From Euborellia annulipes (taxonomy: Eukaryota > Arthropoda > Insecta > Dermaptera > Anisolabididae): DNA of 64,000 nucleotides. The position numbers and the translations under genes are program-made. The first letter of the stretch is position 1. Every line of letters starts with the position of its first letter. The notes beneath the pieces are model-generated. The model was not told the origin of the DNA, made no database searches, and worked only from the letters and a program-made list of their open reading frames with translations. Below are positions 10,733 to 22,794 of this stretch, piece after piece. Location: the NCBI GenBank assembly GCA_023213315.1, contig JAKCPI010009509.1, positions 1-64,000 of the forward strand, in the 5' to 3' direction.

Positions 10733-12003
10733 TGATGTATGTAGTGTTTGACATTTTACAATTAATTTTTAACCTTGTTTTATATGACACTTGTTATTAA
10801 TGTTTGTATATTTTTTTGGGTATCTACGCTACCTTTTGTTTTGTAAAATATTTTGTAAATATAAATTTTTATTATTATTGATTTGTAAACTTTAAAAGGT
10901 GCACACTTTTTATTGACTACTTCAGAACTCCTTTAGGGCCGGTAGCTTCACCTATGGGTAGTTAGTTGACCTATAATTAGTGTGTAATGCAGAAATCCCC
11001 TTCCTAGGAACAAACCCTCTTCTGTTTGTGAAGCTAGCAATTTAATAAATAATCATAACTTATAAAAATTATTAAAAATAAAAGTTGAAATTAATTTAAA
11101 TAAATATTATAAATTAAAATAATTAATTCTTTACCAAAATTTAAAACTTACAATGCGTTAACTGAAGTTAGAACAATATTCGACTCGCCAGAGGAAGTTG
11201 CCAATCCTCGAATATGGTTCCAATTTGGATATTAGAAAATATTCAAATAATCAACTTCAACACCTTGCCATATATCCTAGGAATATAATCCTGCCTGACA
11301 TAAAATAAATAACAAAAAAAAAGGATATATTACAAATTGCTTCTGTTCTTTATATTCGTGAAGTTAAGATGCTTGTGCCAGGATTGTGTTTCTAATATCT
11401 CCCGTTTGTTATATCCTAAACTCAACTTTTGCTTACAGCTAATTTAACGGAGACCTGGGCTAAAAATTCAACATATACCCATATACATATACTCGAAAGC
11501 TGGGTTATCCAATTGAAAGCAAAATGGCTACCTCTGATGCAAGCGACCCTAACCTTTAACATGTTGTAAAATATATCACATCTCATCATTTTATGGTTAA
11601 AAGAAGTTGAATCAAAATAAAAATAACAAATATATACTTCTTTTATCAATCAAATGATGAGATGTCGTTTATTTTACTATAAGAATAAAACTGAAGAGGG
11701 TTTCTGCACTACAAAAAAAAAAAAAAAAAAAAAAAAAACACTTAACAGACTCCACTAACTTCCCATAGATGATGCTACCGGGCCTTAGTATCACGTTGGG
11801 GTCACCACTAAAGGAGCTCTGAAATAGTCGGAAAAGTGTGCATCTTTTAAAGTTTACAAATCAATAATAATAATAATTTATTTTTTCAAAATATTTTTAC
11901 GAAACAAAAGGTAACCTAGATACCCAAAAAATATACAAACATTAATAACAAGTGTCATATAAAACAAGGTAAAAAATTAATTATAAAATGTCAAACGCTG
12001 CAT
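10733..12003. mobile_element. Large fold-back element, about 200-bp arms
   Basis: Sequence 10733-10937 reappears inverted at about 11810-12003: GACATTTTACAATTAATTTT, ATGACACTTGTTATTAATG, GTATCTACGCTACC and GGTGCACACTTTT each have reverse-complement partners. The similarity continues inward through CTATGGGTAGTTAG with a short indel. The 860-bp centre has no transposase-like ORF. Probably a non-autonomous TIR or fold-back element. Confidence 0.75.
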
Positions 12004-12423
12004 GTAATGATATGAAACAGTGGCGTAGCTCTAATTTTTATTTATATTTATTCACGCGACACCTTTAATGTGTATTTTAAATGCTAGTATCGATAGTATT
12101 TTACTTATGCTTTATTTAAATTTATTGTGTAATAAAACATTTTAATAAAATAAACTCTAATAGGTCTACTTATACGTAAATGTTATGAAGCATATAGGTA
12201 TGTATCAGTGAACAGTACATGTTCTAGAAATCGGCTCTTCCGGATAGAGAAAAAACAACTCTAAAGCACAGAGTGCCTTTAAGCTATGCAACCCACACAC
12301 AGATGGATGTAGAGGGAAGTGCTTAATCAGGAAAATTTGTCTTCAATCTTACAAAAATAAATAAATTAAAAAAGTAAATTAACATCCCGTCTTTAAGCTC
12401 TCAAGGAAAGTCTGAGTCATAAC

Positions 12424-12935
12424 TAAGGTGACCATACATACCGTTTTGAACGGGACAGTACCGTTTGTTTTTTGTTTTTTTTTTCATACTTCTCGGCTAA
12501 TAAAAATGTCAATTTTGTCCCGTTTTGAACAAACTATAGTTTTTGTAGAAAATTGAACCTCGTCTTATTTATGTTTCCTAAGACTTTATGCTAAGGAATA
12601 CTTAAAATTAATTCCCCCCCCTAAATTTTTCAATCGATTCTGTCACTACAGAATAATTATCTATAGAATTAGTATGTTTATTTAATAAAACTTTTTTATC
12701 ATCTTTTTTTATGAATACATAATTTTTGAAGAGTTGTCAATTAGAAGGGGTCTATGAACCATTTGTTTTGTTTGTCAATATAACCTTTATGTATATTATG
12801 CATAAATAAATAAATGGCGTTCAAAAAAATTGCCCTTAGACCCCTTCTAATTCTCAACTCTTCATTTTATTGCACCTTCCTTGTTTTTGACATTACAATG
12901 TCCCATTTTTGCCACAAGACAATGTGGTCAGTCTA
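12424..12935. mobile_element. hAT-type non-autonomous element, 512 bp, 8-bp TSD
   Basis: Starts TAAGGTGACCATACA and ends GTGGTCAGTCTA, so the terminal repeats are imperfect. Flanks 12416-12423 and 12936-12943 are both GTCATAAC. The TARGGTGACCA-type end followed by a CCCGTTTTGAAC block is typical of animal hAT families. No transposase inside. Confidence 0.85.
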
Positions 12936-13218
12936 GTCATAACTCTCGTGAGCTAAAGGTCTAATAAAGTTTATAAATTAAAAAAAAAAAATAAATCCCT
13001 GAGATTAAAAATTTAAGTTTTCACGATTGTTATAATTAGTAATGTAATATATTTTTGCCATTAATTGAGATTTATTTTAGTTAATAATTAATAATCAAAC
13101 TCAGTTTGCGTTTTTTTTTTTTTTTTTTTTTACTATCACCTGATGACGAGAGGTCACGTAGTTAAATTATTAATTATTTACTAAAAATAAACCACGACTG
13201 ATCCCTAAAACGTCCATA

Positions 13219-13398
13219 AATTTAATTTAATTGTTCTTGTTAAAATTGTTGAATATTTATGACTTAAAATAAAAGCGTGGGGCGCTCATTGATAGCTTAA
13301 GGAATTGTCTATAGCCTCGGAATCCTCTCGAAGCGCCCACGCTTTTATTTTAAGTCATAAATATTCAACAATTTTAACAAGAACAATTAAATTAAATT
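13219..13398. repeat. Long near-perfect hairpin (68-bp arms)
   Basis: Arms 13219-13286 and 13332-13398 are reverse complements apart from one base gained or lost in a G/C run. The loop is 45 bases. Each arm includes TATGACTTAAAATAAAAGCG. Near-identity of the arms implies a recent origin or ongoing conversion. Could be a fold-back element or a source of hairpin RNA. Confidence 0.85.
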
Positions 13399-13534
13399 AT
13401 TTCTCTTTTTTTAGTTCAATTTAAATAAAATTAAAAGCATTTTTTACTTCCAAAGGTTTGTTATATAATATGTGTTGTGGCGGGATTCCCCGGGTCTCCC
13501 CTACTACATATATGATTGAATGCCTATATTGACA

Positions 13535-13589
13535 GCCCTCAACCTCTGAGGATGGTCTTAACCAAGACCGAAACGTCAGCATAGAGGGC
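13535..13589 (+). ncRNA. Type I hammerhead ribozyme, minimal helix III
   Basis: Stem I pairs GCCCTC (13535-13540) with GAGGGC (13584-13589), with an internal loop and inner CT/AG pairs. Core CTGAGGA fits CUGANGA. Stem II is GGTCTT/AAGACC with loop AACC. GAAACGTC (13570-13577) gives the GAAA box and GUC site; predicted cleavage is between 13577 and 13578. Downstream are AATAAA and TTTAGCTGCC. This is the most complete example in the window; all core bases are present. Confidence 0.85.
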
Positions 13590-13906
13590 CTAATAAATGA
13601 AATATATTTAGCTGCCATTCTTTTCTTTGCACACTAAAAAAATATTTTTTTTTGATAATTTTCATAGATGGTTTAATTAATCTTTATTTTACTGTGCAAC
13701 TTAAACTTTTGGAATTAAATTAGGAATATTAAGTAAACGAAAAGAAAATGTGCGAGGCTCTTAGATTGGTAGTTCTTATTTAAATTATAAAATGGGGATA
13801 ATTTAAGTTTATATAAATTATTATTATATTGAATAAAACGACATCCGGTACAAACTAAAAAAATTTTGCCCACTCAACACTGAAGTTTTTACTTTATTTA
13901 TTTATT

Positions 13907-13953
13907 CCGCACGGCTGACGTTGCGGTTCTGAGTTCGAACCATGTACAGAGCT
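13907..13953 (-). ncRNA. Decayed hammerhead copy
   Basis: Minus-strand relative of 14060-14109: the 3' side CCGCACGGCTGACG is kept, but the GAAAC box reads GCAAC and the CTGAAGA core reads CTGTACA. It forms an inverted pair with the intact copy about 100 bases away. Confidence 0.6.
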
Positions 13954-14059
13954 TCAGAACATATGTACCTGGTCATCGCATACTGTTTATATATTTAATA
14001 TATAAGAATTTGGTTCAATAATGTATAAAATCCACTATGACACTTTCATAATGACTTTT

Positions 14060-14109
14060 CGCCAGCTCTGAAGATGGTTCAAACACGGAACCGAAACGTC
14101 AGCCGTGCG
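14060..14109 (+). ncRNA. Type I hammerhead ribozyme, minimal helix III
   Basis: Stem I: CGC/GCG outer and GCT/AGC inner with an internal loop. Core CTGAAGA. Stem II GGTTC/GAACC with a 7-base loop. GAAACGTC (14093-14100), predicted cleavage between 14100 and 14101. Followed by AATAAA and TTAGCTGG. Same family as 14519-14570 and the decayed inverted copy at 13907. Confidence 0.82.
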
Positions 14110-14234
14110 GAATAAATCAATAAAGGAAAAACCTTAGCTGGATCTCTCATTTTCTACCCTCTTATTAATATAATATCACAGCTATAAATTGGATTTTATA
14201 CATTTTTAATATTATTATTATATATATTATAGTA

Positions 14235-14480
14235 TGACAAGTGGCCGCCTTCGGCTGGCTTTTCCACTTGCCAGGGGGCCTGCGCCACCTGGACTCCCTT
14301 GCTCGTCTTCGGCGAGCAATTTCAATAATATTAAAGTTTTAAATTTCCCTCTCTGATTTAGTTTTAAATCATTGACTCAACTTCCTTTTATTCTGGCCAA
14401 TCAGCGCCATGATAGGCACATACACGCAGGGACAGGAAGTCATCCCCTAGAGCTTTATGTTATAGTATGATGATGATAAT
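14235..14480 (+). repeat. GC-rich interspersed repeat, family A
   Basis: Second long copy of the family seen at 91-305: GCCTTCGGCTGGC, CCAGGGGGCCTGCGCC, a TTGCTCG...CGAGCAA hairpin, then TTAAATTTCCCTCTCTGA and an AGGCACATA block ending near GCTTTATGTTATAGTATGAT. Confidence 0.65.
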
Positions 14481-14518
14481 AAAAATGTTCAAAAAATCTA
14501 CACATTTATAAAGAAGTT

Positions 14519-14570
14519 TTGCCAGCTCTGAAGATGGTTCAATCATAGAACCGAAACGTCAGCTGTGCAA
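14519..14570 (+). ncRNA. Type I hammerhead ribozyme, minimal helix III
   Basis: Stem I: TTGC/GCAA outer, GCT/AGC inner. Core CTGAAGA. Stem II GGTTC/GAACC with loop AATCATA. GAAACGTC (14553-14560), predicted cleavage between 14560 and 14561. The stem I bases differ from 14060-14109 but remain paired, which supports a conserved RNA fold. AATAAA and a GGCTGC tail follow. Confidence 0.85.
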
Positions 14571-15349
14571 ATAGAATAAATATATTGTGTATAGGCCCTA
14601 AAGGGAAAAAAATATGGCTGCATTTTCTCATATCAATTAATATGACATCCCAGCTATACAATTGCGTTTTATTAAATAAAATATAATTTTGTATTAATTT
14701 TTTAACGGGAGAAGGGCAAATCGCATGGCTAATCCAAGGGCCAGTAGCCCGTTTACAGTGCAGAGCGGTATCTACCAATAATTTAAATTAATTGAATAAA
14801 TAACGGTTATCATTAAACTAATATCGAATATAAATATAATTCATTGTATTTATTGGAGAGATTGATTCGTTGTTCTCTTAGACGAATGCAGGGATTATAT
14901 TCAATTTTACTTTTCCTTGAAGGAAATTATTATTTTCATATAGCCTACAATTACTAATTAAAAGATGGAACTTTTTAAAATTATTTTTAAGAACAAATTT
15001 GGCCTCACTCTGTATTAAATGCTTATTTACTTTTCTCTCTAACAAAATGTACAAATCTGCCTTTTTTAATTGCATCAATCTATACAAATTAAAATGCTTT
15101 AATTGCGTTAAATTTAATTATATATTTTTTAGATTTTTTCACCCGTTATCTATCTATGTAATTAACGTAATAAAATTTTATATGTGGGTCATTCAAAGAG
15201 TCGAATTAACGTGATGCATGGGAGAGGGAAGCGAATTCTACAAAAATAAAACTTCAAAATTCAATCAATATTCATAATCAGGTGCAACAAATGCCTTTAT
15301 GTTATCAGTATTTACTTATTTATTTAGGCCCCTATGTTAAAAATATGGT

Positions 15350-15480
15350 GCGACTGGTCGCACAGCACACAACTTTCTCTTACCTTCGGTAACCAAAAAT
15401 TGTGTACTGTGCTTGCCACACCAAATTTATTTTTTGTGCCGAGATATATTTATGATAGTTTCCCATAGCACCTTGGTTAA
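15350..15480 (+). repeat. 5' end fragment of ACTTTCTCTTACC family
   Basis: GTGCGACTGGTCGCACAGC, CACAACTTTCTCTTACC and TTCGGTAA, then TTGTGTACTGTGCTTG, ending near TTTCCCATAGCACC, as in other copies. Confidence 0.7.
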
Positions 15481-15484
15481 CTTG

Positions 15485-16255
15485 CTACAAGCGCTTAAAA
15501 TGATTTACTGCTTGAAATAAACTATTAATTTATAATAAAAAATTATATATAATATTTAAAAAATATATATATACCGGGGGGTAGGTCCACTGCGCGCAAA
15601 GCGGGGGGTGCGGGGTGTGCTCCCCGCGGCCCCTCTTTTTTTTTTTTTGGAAAAAAAAAAAATAAATTATAATATGAATATTTTTCAAAATTTTATTCTC
15701 ATATTTGGATATTTTATACACAATAGAGAATCCTAAATAAATACAAAATTTCATAAGAATCGGAAAAAATGTTTTTAAATGTGTAAAAAGTTCCAAAGGG
15801 CACCGACCATCTCCATTTATTAATTATTAATTATCATCCCCATCTGTATCAGTCACTGGTGGTCTTAATTTGTCTGTAATATTAAAATCAACTATAACGT
15901 GCCAGGCTTAAATACTTATTGAAAAAGAACGGAATTATTAAAAAAAAAAAAAAATCATATTCACTTCAGGGGGTGTGTATTTGCTATAATATCAACTCGA
16001 AATTCTTATTATTTCTTTAAAAGAGGCTGAAATCTTATTTGTGTGTAATACTATTAATATAATCATGAGAATCGAAATTTAATTAATATAATCATTAGAA
16101 CCTTGTTTATTAAAGCTTTTGTGGTTTATATTATTATTATTCGACTGCAGTATAAACAGTAGAAACGTTGACAGTATTTATTTTTTTAATAAATAATTAA
16201 CTACAAAATAAATAAAAATAATACAAATATACTTTTCTAAGGTACGATAGGGTTC
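15485..16255. other. Gene-free interval with one GC-rich patch
   Basis: GC-rich patch at 15573-15635 (GGGGGGTAGG, GCGGGGGGTGCGGGG) beside a T run suggests an element end, but no partner was found. Otherwise AT-rich without genes. Confidence 0.4.
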
Positions 16256-16264
16256 CTTAAAAAC

Positions 16265-16325
16265 AGCCTAAGGGGTCGTATGAATCTGAAAAGCCGAAAC
16301 GTCAACCTGGCACGGCTTTAATAAA
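16265..16325 (+). ncRNA. Degenerate hammerhead relative
   Basis: GCCGAAACGTC (16293-16303) is followed by AATAAA and TTTAGCTGCC, matching the tail of the 13535 family. The upstream half lacks a good CTGANGA and stem II, so it is not expected to be active. Confidence 0.4.
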
Positions 16326-16329
16326 ATAC

Positions 16330-17740
16330 ATTTAGCTGCCAAAAGGCTTGAAGTTATGTGGCTTTGGGTTATTATGATCCAAAAAAAGTTATATTTTAAA
16401 GGTAAATGAAAAATAATTAACGAAAATCGGTTCTATTTTTACCGATTAAATATGATTGACTGTGAAAATTATCTCTTTTTTTTAAATTGTAATTTTTTTC
16501 CTTTGATGGAAAAAACATTAATAGCTGGCATTTCGCATACTGTCGATAATTGATTCATAAATAATTCAATTTTATACGAATTAATTTCGTTATTAATATG
16601 AAAAAAAGAATATTAGAATTTTTAAAAGATCAAAACATTTTTATGAATAACGAAAAGTAGACTGTAAATAAAATTTATAATAATTAAATCAAAAATCCTA
16701 TTTATTTCTTTTAAAGAAATTTTCTTTTATAAGTAAAATAATGAAAATTTAATTCAACCCTTTCATCCCCCCCCTTAGCTACTCCCCTGCGCTTCAGTTT
16801 TGGGCTCTCTTTCAGTCGAGGTGCAGAGCTAATAACTAACAGTTAACAGCATTATGGATAGAAAACTTGTAACTTACTAATAGTTTGGTTATTAAAACAA
16901 CGTCTTTGTCCTCTGATCAAGTCAACTGAGTGTCAATTGTGAAGCTCCATTAGAGTAGCCTATTGTCAGAAACTGAGTTCTTCGGCTTTCGAATATTTTT
17001 TCAAAAATTTTCACCCCCCCCCACCTCTAAATTCTGACCTAAATTACTTTGGTTAAAAAATATTTTTTCATAAATAATGAAGTGGTCGTGAAATTATGCC
17101 CATTTGGAAAAATCGCATATGCTGTGGGGGCCCATAACTTAAATATAAAATTTCAACCTCGTAGAGCTGAAAATCGATATGTAAATGCACATTCATTAAT
17201 ACTTTCAGATTTTATTCAAATAATCTACAGACTCATATCTTCTATTATAATGAGAGTGAAAGAGAAAGCAGATCGAATGCAAGCCAACTGGCCAAGGTCA
17301 ACGAGATCATAAAAGACGACAATCGGGAGTGACGTCTTCATCCAAAAATAGAAAGGCGCGCAGACGTCTGTGTCTGTCAATCTACTAACTAACCTGAGAT
17401 ATAATATTGTCCCCTAAAGATGATTGTTTAAATGTTCAAATTAGGAAATTTCTTTTAAACAAAAGGTGTTCAGAATGATGAATAAAACAATTTTGTTTAT
17501 ATAAATTATTTAAATATTATTAATATTTCAAGGGAATATTTTGATTTTTCTAATTCCTTTATCAGAAAAGCAATAGAGATTATTATTGTTAAGCAATGCC
17601 GAGCTGTACTGAAGCTCGGAATGGATGACCTCCAAAGAGCAAGGGAATGAGAGAAGTGTAACCTCTAGAAGCCTCAAATCAAAATAATCTCACTTTAAAA
17701 GTCGATAAAATAAATTTGAAAAGACCAAAGTCGGAGTCTT
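16330..17740. other. Gene-free AT-rich interval
   Basis: AT-rich with short C runs near 16768 and 17015. A short fragment of the ACTTTCTCTTACC family (ACTTAAATATAAAATTTCAA) lies near 17138. No gene recognised. Confidence 0.45.
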
Positions 17741-17749
17741 TTCTCGAGT

Positions 17750-18182
17750 AATTTGTAGTCAAAAAATGAGAATATACATTTTAAAGATCATCTAAAAAAA
17801 TATTTTATAGTTAATTTATGAATTAAAAAAAAAAACTCGTTGAAGCCAATTTTGAGAAAATCGAAAAAAACTAAAAAAGTACATTAGTAAAGTACTAGTA
17901 CTTTTTGGCTGATTTCGTTTAAAAGCTTATTCACACGAGTTCGGAGGGTGCCAAACTTAACTATAAAATTTCAACCTCCTAGCTCATTTCCTTCATGGTC
18001 AAAAATGTCCACACACACAGACAAACACACACACCCCGACCAATTTGCGGAACCCACTTTTTTGAACTCAAGGGACCTCAAAACATGTATATCCATCAAA
18101 AAAATCTCCACATCGAATTTGGGACATGATCGCAATACTTTCTCTCTATATATATATTTCATATATAAGGTAAGAGAAAGTA
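17750..18182 (+). repeat. ACTTTCTCTTACC-family copy, 5' truncated
   Basis: Body from AATGAGAATATACATTTTAA through TTAGTAAAGTACTAGTACT to the terminal GGTAAGAGAAAGTA at about 18168-18182. Confidence 0.8.
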
Positions 18183-18299
18183 AAATTAATGGAAAATTAC
18201 TGAGCATTACTTAACTTGAGGGTACAGAGTGCAGTAATTAATTGTTTGCATACATTTTTTAAAAATATAATAAGTACATCATTAGTTAGACGACCTATA

Positions 18300-18606
18300 A
18301 TTCGGGTACTAGTACTTTACTGATGTACTTGTTTAGTTTTTACTAATTTTTTCAAAATCTACTCTAACGATTTTTCAATTTTACGACTCTGTTTAAAACT
18401 CATAAATCAACTATTATTTTTTAATAAGTAGGTCTATATCAGTGACATTTTTCGTGAAAATTTTTTGAAGTACACTTTACTGATGTGGAAGCATTCGTAG
18501 CTCAGCGCCATTTATGAATCGCGTGGTCAAGTTTGGAACTTAGGTGCTATGGGCAACTAAATATATCTCGACATAAAAAATCTGGTGCGACCAGTCACAC
18601 CAGATT
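18300..18606 (-). repeat. ACTTTCTCTTACC-family fragment
   Basis: Minus-strand body beginning at GGTACTAGTACTTTACTGAT and ending in GTGCGACCAGTCACACCAG. With the copy just upstream it forms an inverted pair. Confidence 0.75.
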
Positions 18607-18609
18607 TTT

Positions 18610-19360
18610 TCATATAAGAGAGTGATTTTTTTTTATGCCGGAGACCAGAGGCCTGGCAACTGTCAATTCTTTGGCATTAAATTTAAACAGTCTAATAATA
18701 AAATGTGTCTTTTGAAGTAGAAGATATCTCATTATCGATTAATCCTTTCGATTGATTAATAAACAGCAATTGTAATTATGTATTAATACGAGGATATGAA
18801 GGGAAACGAACTAACAAACCAATTAGGGATATCTATCGTATCAAGGGGGAGGGGGGGCGAAAAGGAGATCACAAATAAATAGCGCCAAGTCTCTCTATTC
18901 AATTAAAAAGAACGCGATGGACCCGAACGGACCAAAACGGAACCGAAGCCAGAGGACCACTTTAGCCAAATTGATATGTTTCGGTAGGAAACAGCCGACC
19001 CAATTAAATGTTATCAATTCTAAATTTACTTATTGTCTACGATAATGTTATTCCAATGAACACCCTTGGAAAAAATTCCAAAAAAGGGAGAATTTCGAAC
19101 CCGGTTTATTGCGTTAATTAAATTTCCCATAGAAGAGTTGGCCAATTTGTTTCTCTCACAAAAAAAGTAGAAAGGCTTATAAAATTTTAAAAAGATAAAA
19201 ATAAAACTCAATGGAGGGATTGATATTATAGTGGTGGATTAGGCCAGTATACTAAAATTAATATTCCTCCCTACTTTTAATACAAATTTATTTTTACTTT
19301 TTAATTTTAGAATTTAAAATTTCTTCCCAGTTCAAAATTTTAGTACGTACATTATAGAGT
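18610..19360. other. Gene-free interval
   Basis: Less repetitive than its surroundings; includes a more GC-balanced stretch at 18900-19000. No ORF or RNA gene could be supported. Confidence 0.4.
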
Positions 19361-19365
19361 AGAGG

Positions 19366-19743
19366 CAAGGGCGGATACAAGGGGGGGGGTAAAGGGGGTA
19401 ATTACCCCCCCCCCCGAGATTTGAAAAAACGGGAAAAATTTTAGAAACCGCGAACGTAGCATGAAAAATTTTTGGTTCCGCAAACGGAACATGTGAAAAA
19501 ATTTGGTTCCGCGAACGGCACATAAAAAAATTTTTGGTTCCGCGGGAGAAAAAAATTTAGGGTCTCTAATAAAAAGGTAAAATATTTTTCCGGACGGGAA
19601 AAATTTTTGGTTCTGCGAACGGCACATGAAAAAATTTTTGGTCCCGCGAAAAAATTTCTATATACGCCTCTGGTGCTGTGCGACGAGTCACACCAGATTA
19701 CCCCCCCCCCCCCCCCCGAGAAACACCTCTGGATCCGCCCTTG
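19366..19743. mobile_element. hAT-type non-autonomous element, 378 bp, 8-bp TSD
   Basis: Starts CAAGGGCGGATACAAGG and ends GGATCCGCCCTTG. Flanks 19358-19365 and 19744-19751 are both AGTAGAGG. Its interior (about 19440-19650) is a degenerate tandem array of GGTTCCGCG with AAAAAATTT spacers. Long C runs sit inside both ends. No transposase. Confidence 0.92.
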
Positions 19744-20159
19744 AGTAGAGGAGAGAGGAGACAAAACCCACCATTCTCTAAACTAATTTCATGTTAGTAT
19801 CCTATTTATTTTAATACAATGTAAAATCGTCAATTATTTGAGTATGAGTTAAATGTTGGATTATTCCTTTAAAATAGAGCTTCCTCTAGCCCAGGTATCT
19901 CTTTATTAGATTTAGACCCACTAGAGACATTTATTTATGGTGTAAAAAATAAAATAAATATATTTTGTAAAAAGGGTGTTGAATTTCGCGGGCCGCAAAA
20001 ATGTTCAAGGCGGACCAGAGGTTGGTCACTCCTGCTCTAGCTAATCGAAACGCTTGTGGACATCTGGCAAGGAATTATTTTATCATTTAATTTTTTTAAA
20101 TAATTTTTAATTTATTATTTGACAAATAATAATTATAGTGAAAAGAGCAGGAATAGTTA

Positions 20160-20470
20160 GAAATAAAAGCCTCCGTTTGCTTCAATCAATCGAGACGTTT
20201 CGGGTCAATTTTATTTTCCCATCTTCAGTCTTTCAACACTGTCTCGGTTCCTGGTGTTAGTTATAGGAACACAATACGCACATGAACAGGATTGTGAGTA
20301 AATTTTGCCCGCAATGTTGTCTCTCGTTTATTTTGTTAGAACAAAATACTGTTAATATGCATGTATTGTGGTCCTATAATTAACCACGGTAGCGAAGATA
20401 ATGTTTAAAGATTAAAGATGGAACAATAAAACCCGAAACGTCTCGATTGGTTCGAGGCTTTTATTTCTGG
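20160..20470. repeat. Inverted pair with hammerhead motifs at both ends
   Basis: AAATAAAAGCCT...CGAGACGTTTCGGG at the left is mirrored by CCCGAAACGTCTCG...CTTTTATTTCTGGC at the right, with about 170 bases between. The hammerhead-like cores point outward on opposite strands. Confidence 0.7.
20185..20237 (-). ncRNA. Hammerhead ribozyme-like motif
   Basis: Minus strand: CTGAAGA (20228-20222), stem II GGG/CCC around an AT-rich loop, GAAACGTC (20201-20194). The core is intact. Stem I is weak (GA/TC plus a short outer AA/TT), so the fold is less certain than at 13535. The plus-strand partner near 20411 has a mutated core (TTAAAGA). Confidence 0.55.
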
Positions 20471-21779
20471 CTGCTTTTGCACTTTTCACTATACAACGAT
20501 TACAGGCATTAGCAAAATTAGAATAATTTTTATTTTTTATTTATTAAATATCTTTTTCGGCACAAAAAACGGCGTCCCAGTTGAGCTTTGCCCCCCCCCC
20601 CCCTCCCTCAAAGGCTAGTTACGCCGCTGTCAGATTATTCAACTTAGAGCCTACTAAAAATTATTTTAATGCTTTATTAATTTGTGGAATCTAAAAATAT
20701 ATTTATTTTCTTTAATTCCTTCTGAGAAACAATGGATGACGTCATTCTCCAAACCGGTCTCGATTGCTTAGAAACAGGTTATTGAAATAATTAACGAGAT
20801 GTCATCAAAGTTTGTCAAGAGAAATAATCATATACGTATATTTCAAATTGGCATATCAAATAAAGTTTTTTTATATTCCATCAAAAAATGAATTATTTAT
20901 TTTTGAATTGAAAATTTAATTTTTTTTTTCTTTTAATAGGTTAGTTTTATATTTTAATTATAATAAAAAAAGAAATATTAATGAATAATATTGGCGGGAT
21001 CCCTTGATGCCTTGGCGGGCTAGGCTAACAACAAGAAAGGCTTTAACCAATCAGAAGCCGAGAAAATTGTTACGTCACTCAACAAGCGGTATTTCAGTCT
21101 GGTCGACATCTCCTTTATTAGTTGAATTTGAGATAGTGAAGTGTTAACATAATGTTAGTGTTTGTGATTGTGTGTATATCAAGACAACCCTTTCATTTCA
21201 TCTCTTCACATTAAATAGTGAGTAAAATTAATATTATTTATTTATCTGGACCATTTATTATAAAAATACAAGTGTATTATACGTGTAAATAGAATTTAGA
21301 ATAAAGGTTAATTAGTTCATCCGAGTCACCGCCAGGATGGCGCCAGCGTACGGCTCTTTATTAAATTTACTCTTTGCCCTTGTCATGGGCTCTTGTGCGC
21401 TTTGAAATTCTCAGAATGTTTAAGAATCTATTAAAATTTACACAGAAGAAGGAAATGAACTTGAATCTTTCATAATAAATGGACCATGTTTAATTAAAAT
21501 AATAATATTTGCACAAATTTAACAGAAGGTTCTTAAAAACGTTTGCTGTTTTGTTTCTTCCGAAATCATATCTTATTCCTTTTATTTTTTACTTTCTTTT
21601 AAGATTACAAGCCCCCTAAAAGCTCGTTTAAAATTTTATTGCCCTTATCAAATTATTATTTTAAAATTTTTTTCTTCTTTTGCGACATATATACTAATAA
21701 ACTGAGAGAAGACGAGAAGATAATATCTGAAATAGGTTTACAATGCCAGCTGGTCAATTCTCAATTTTATTCTATTATC

Positions 21780-22130
21780 TCAGTTTGCGACTTGTAGGCA
21801 GGGCCGCAGACAGGGGGGGGGCAGGGGGGGCTATAATTATAATTTTGTCCGGTTTGGCGTCCGGATCTGAGAAATGTCCGGATTTTACTAATATGAACTA
21901 AAAACGTGGCCAAATTGAGGAATTTTACTCCGCGTCGCACCTTTGGTGCCCCATAATATTTATTTTTGAATTTAAAATGCTTATAAATCAAGCTAAGTTT
22001 GATAATATATTTCACGTCTCAGGATCTGAATTTTTAACTCAGATTTCAGAACCTAATTTTTAAAAAATTTTTCCATACCCCTGACCATCGGGTTGTCTGT
22101 CCGTCAGGCCTCAATAAATTATGGTAACCC
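21780..22130. other. G-run element end and unassigned interval
   Basis: CAGGGCCGCAGACAGGG followed by G runs at about 21799 looks like a TIR terminus of the kind seen elsewhere here, but no matching right end or target duplication was found. Confidence 0.35.
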
Positions 22131-22187
22131 TAGGTTTAGGGAATTTTGACAAATTTTTAAATAACTTTTTTTATTTAATTAAATATT

Positions 22188-22370
22188 ATTGCCCGTGACC
22201 CGTGGCTCAGAGAGAAGACAGTAGCTTCTCGCGCCGGGGCCCCGGTCACTTCCCGTCACAAGCGATAAAAAATTTTTCATTTGGTTTGGCTACAAACCAT
22301 TTGAAATAAATAGAGATGGGGTCTAAATAGCATTAGATGCCGAAAAAGACCTTTAAAAATAAATAAATAT
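22188..22370 (+). repeat. SINE-like unit with tRNA-like head
   Basis: GTGGCTCAGAGAG resembles a Pol III A box and GGTCACTTCCCGTC a degenerate B box about 45 bases later. The body has CATTTGGTTTGGCTACAAAC and TTGAAATAAATAG, and the tail is GATGCCGAAAAAGAC plus AAATAAAT. Same body and tail at 7920-8060 and 36478-36760. Confidence 0.6.
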
Positions 22371-22794
22371 TATAAACTATGTATAACTTTTTCAAAAATT
22401 GTGTCAACACTTCGTGATATGTTTAGATTTGTTTATTGGTATAAATACTTGGACTATCTCGACATTCACCCTTATAACCAAGTGTTTTAATTTAATTTTT
22501 AAATTTTTCTATATCAACAAGTGTTTTTATATTTAACAAATTTTGTATTCATTAATTTGTTATTAATAATCTTTCAAACTCAATTAATATTAATCTTTTT
22601 TTTATTTATTTACTTATATCAATTTTGATCCTTTTGTTTTGTTAAAAAAAAAAAGCTAAAAATAGCTAGCCATAAAAAGGCAAATCCTTTTATGATATTA
22701 AGAATAAAAACCACTTCCAATTAAAAGTCTTTTTTCCAAAAATGTTAAATATTTGATAGCAAAGGCGGATTTAAGCTGCTGCTTTGTGAATTCA

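Noticed and set aside
16148..16180. GTAGAAACGTTGACAG as a hammerhead
   Set aside because: No CTGANGA core, no GUH site in register and no convincing stem II.
19441..19764. 107-codon minus-strand frame
   Set aside because: Lies across the tandem GGTTCCGC array and target duplication of a hAT-type element; repeat translation.
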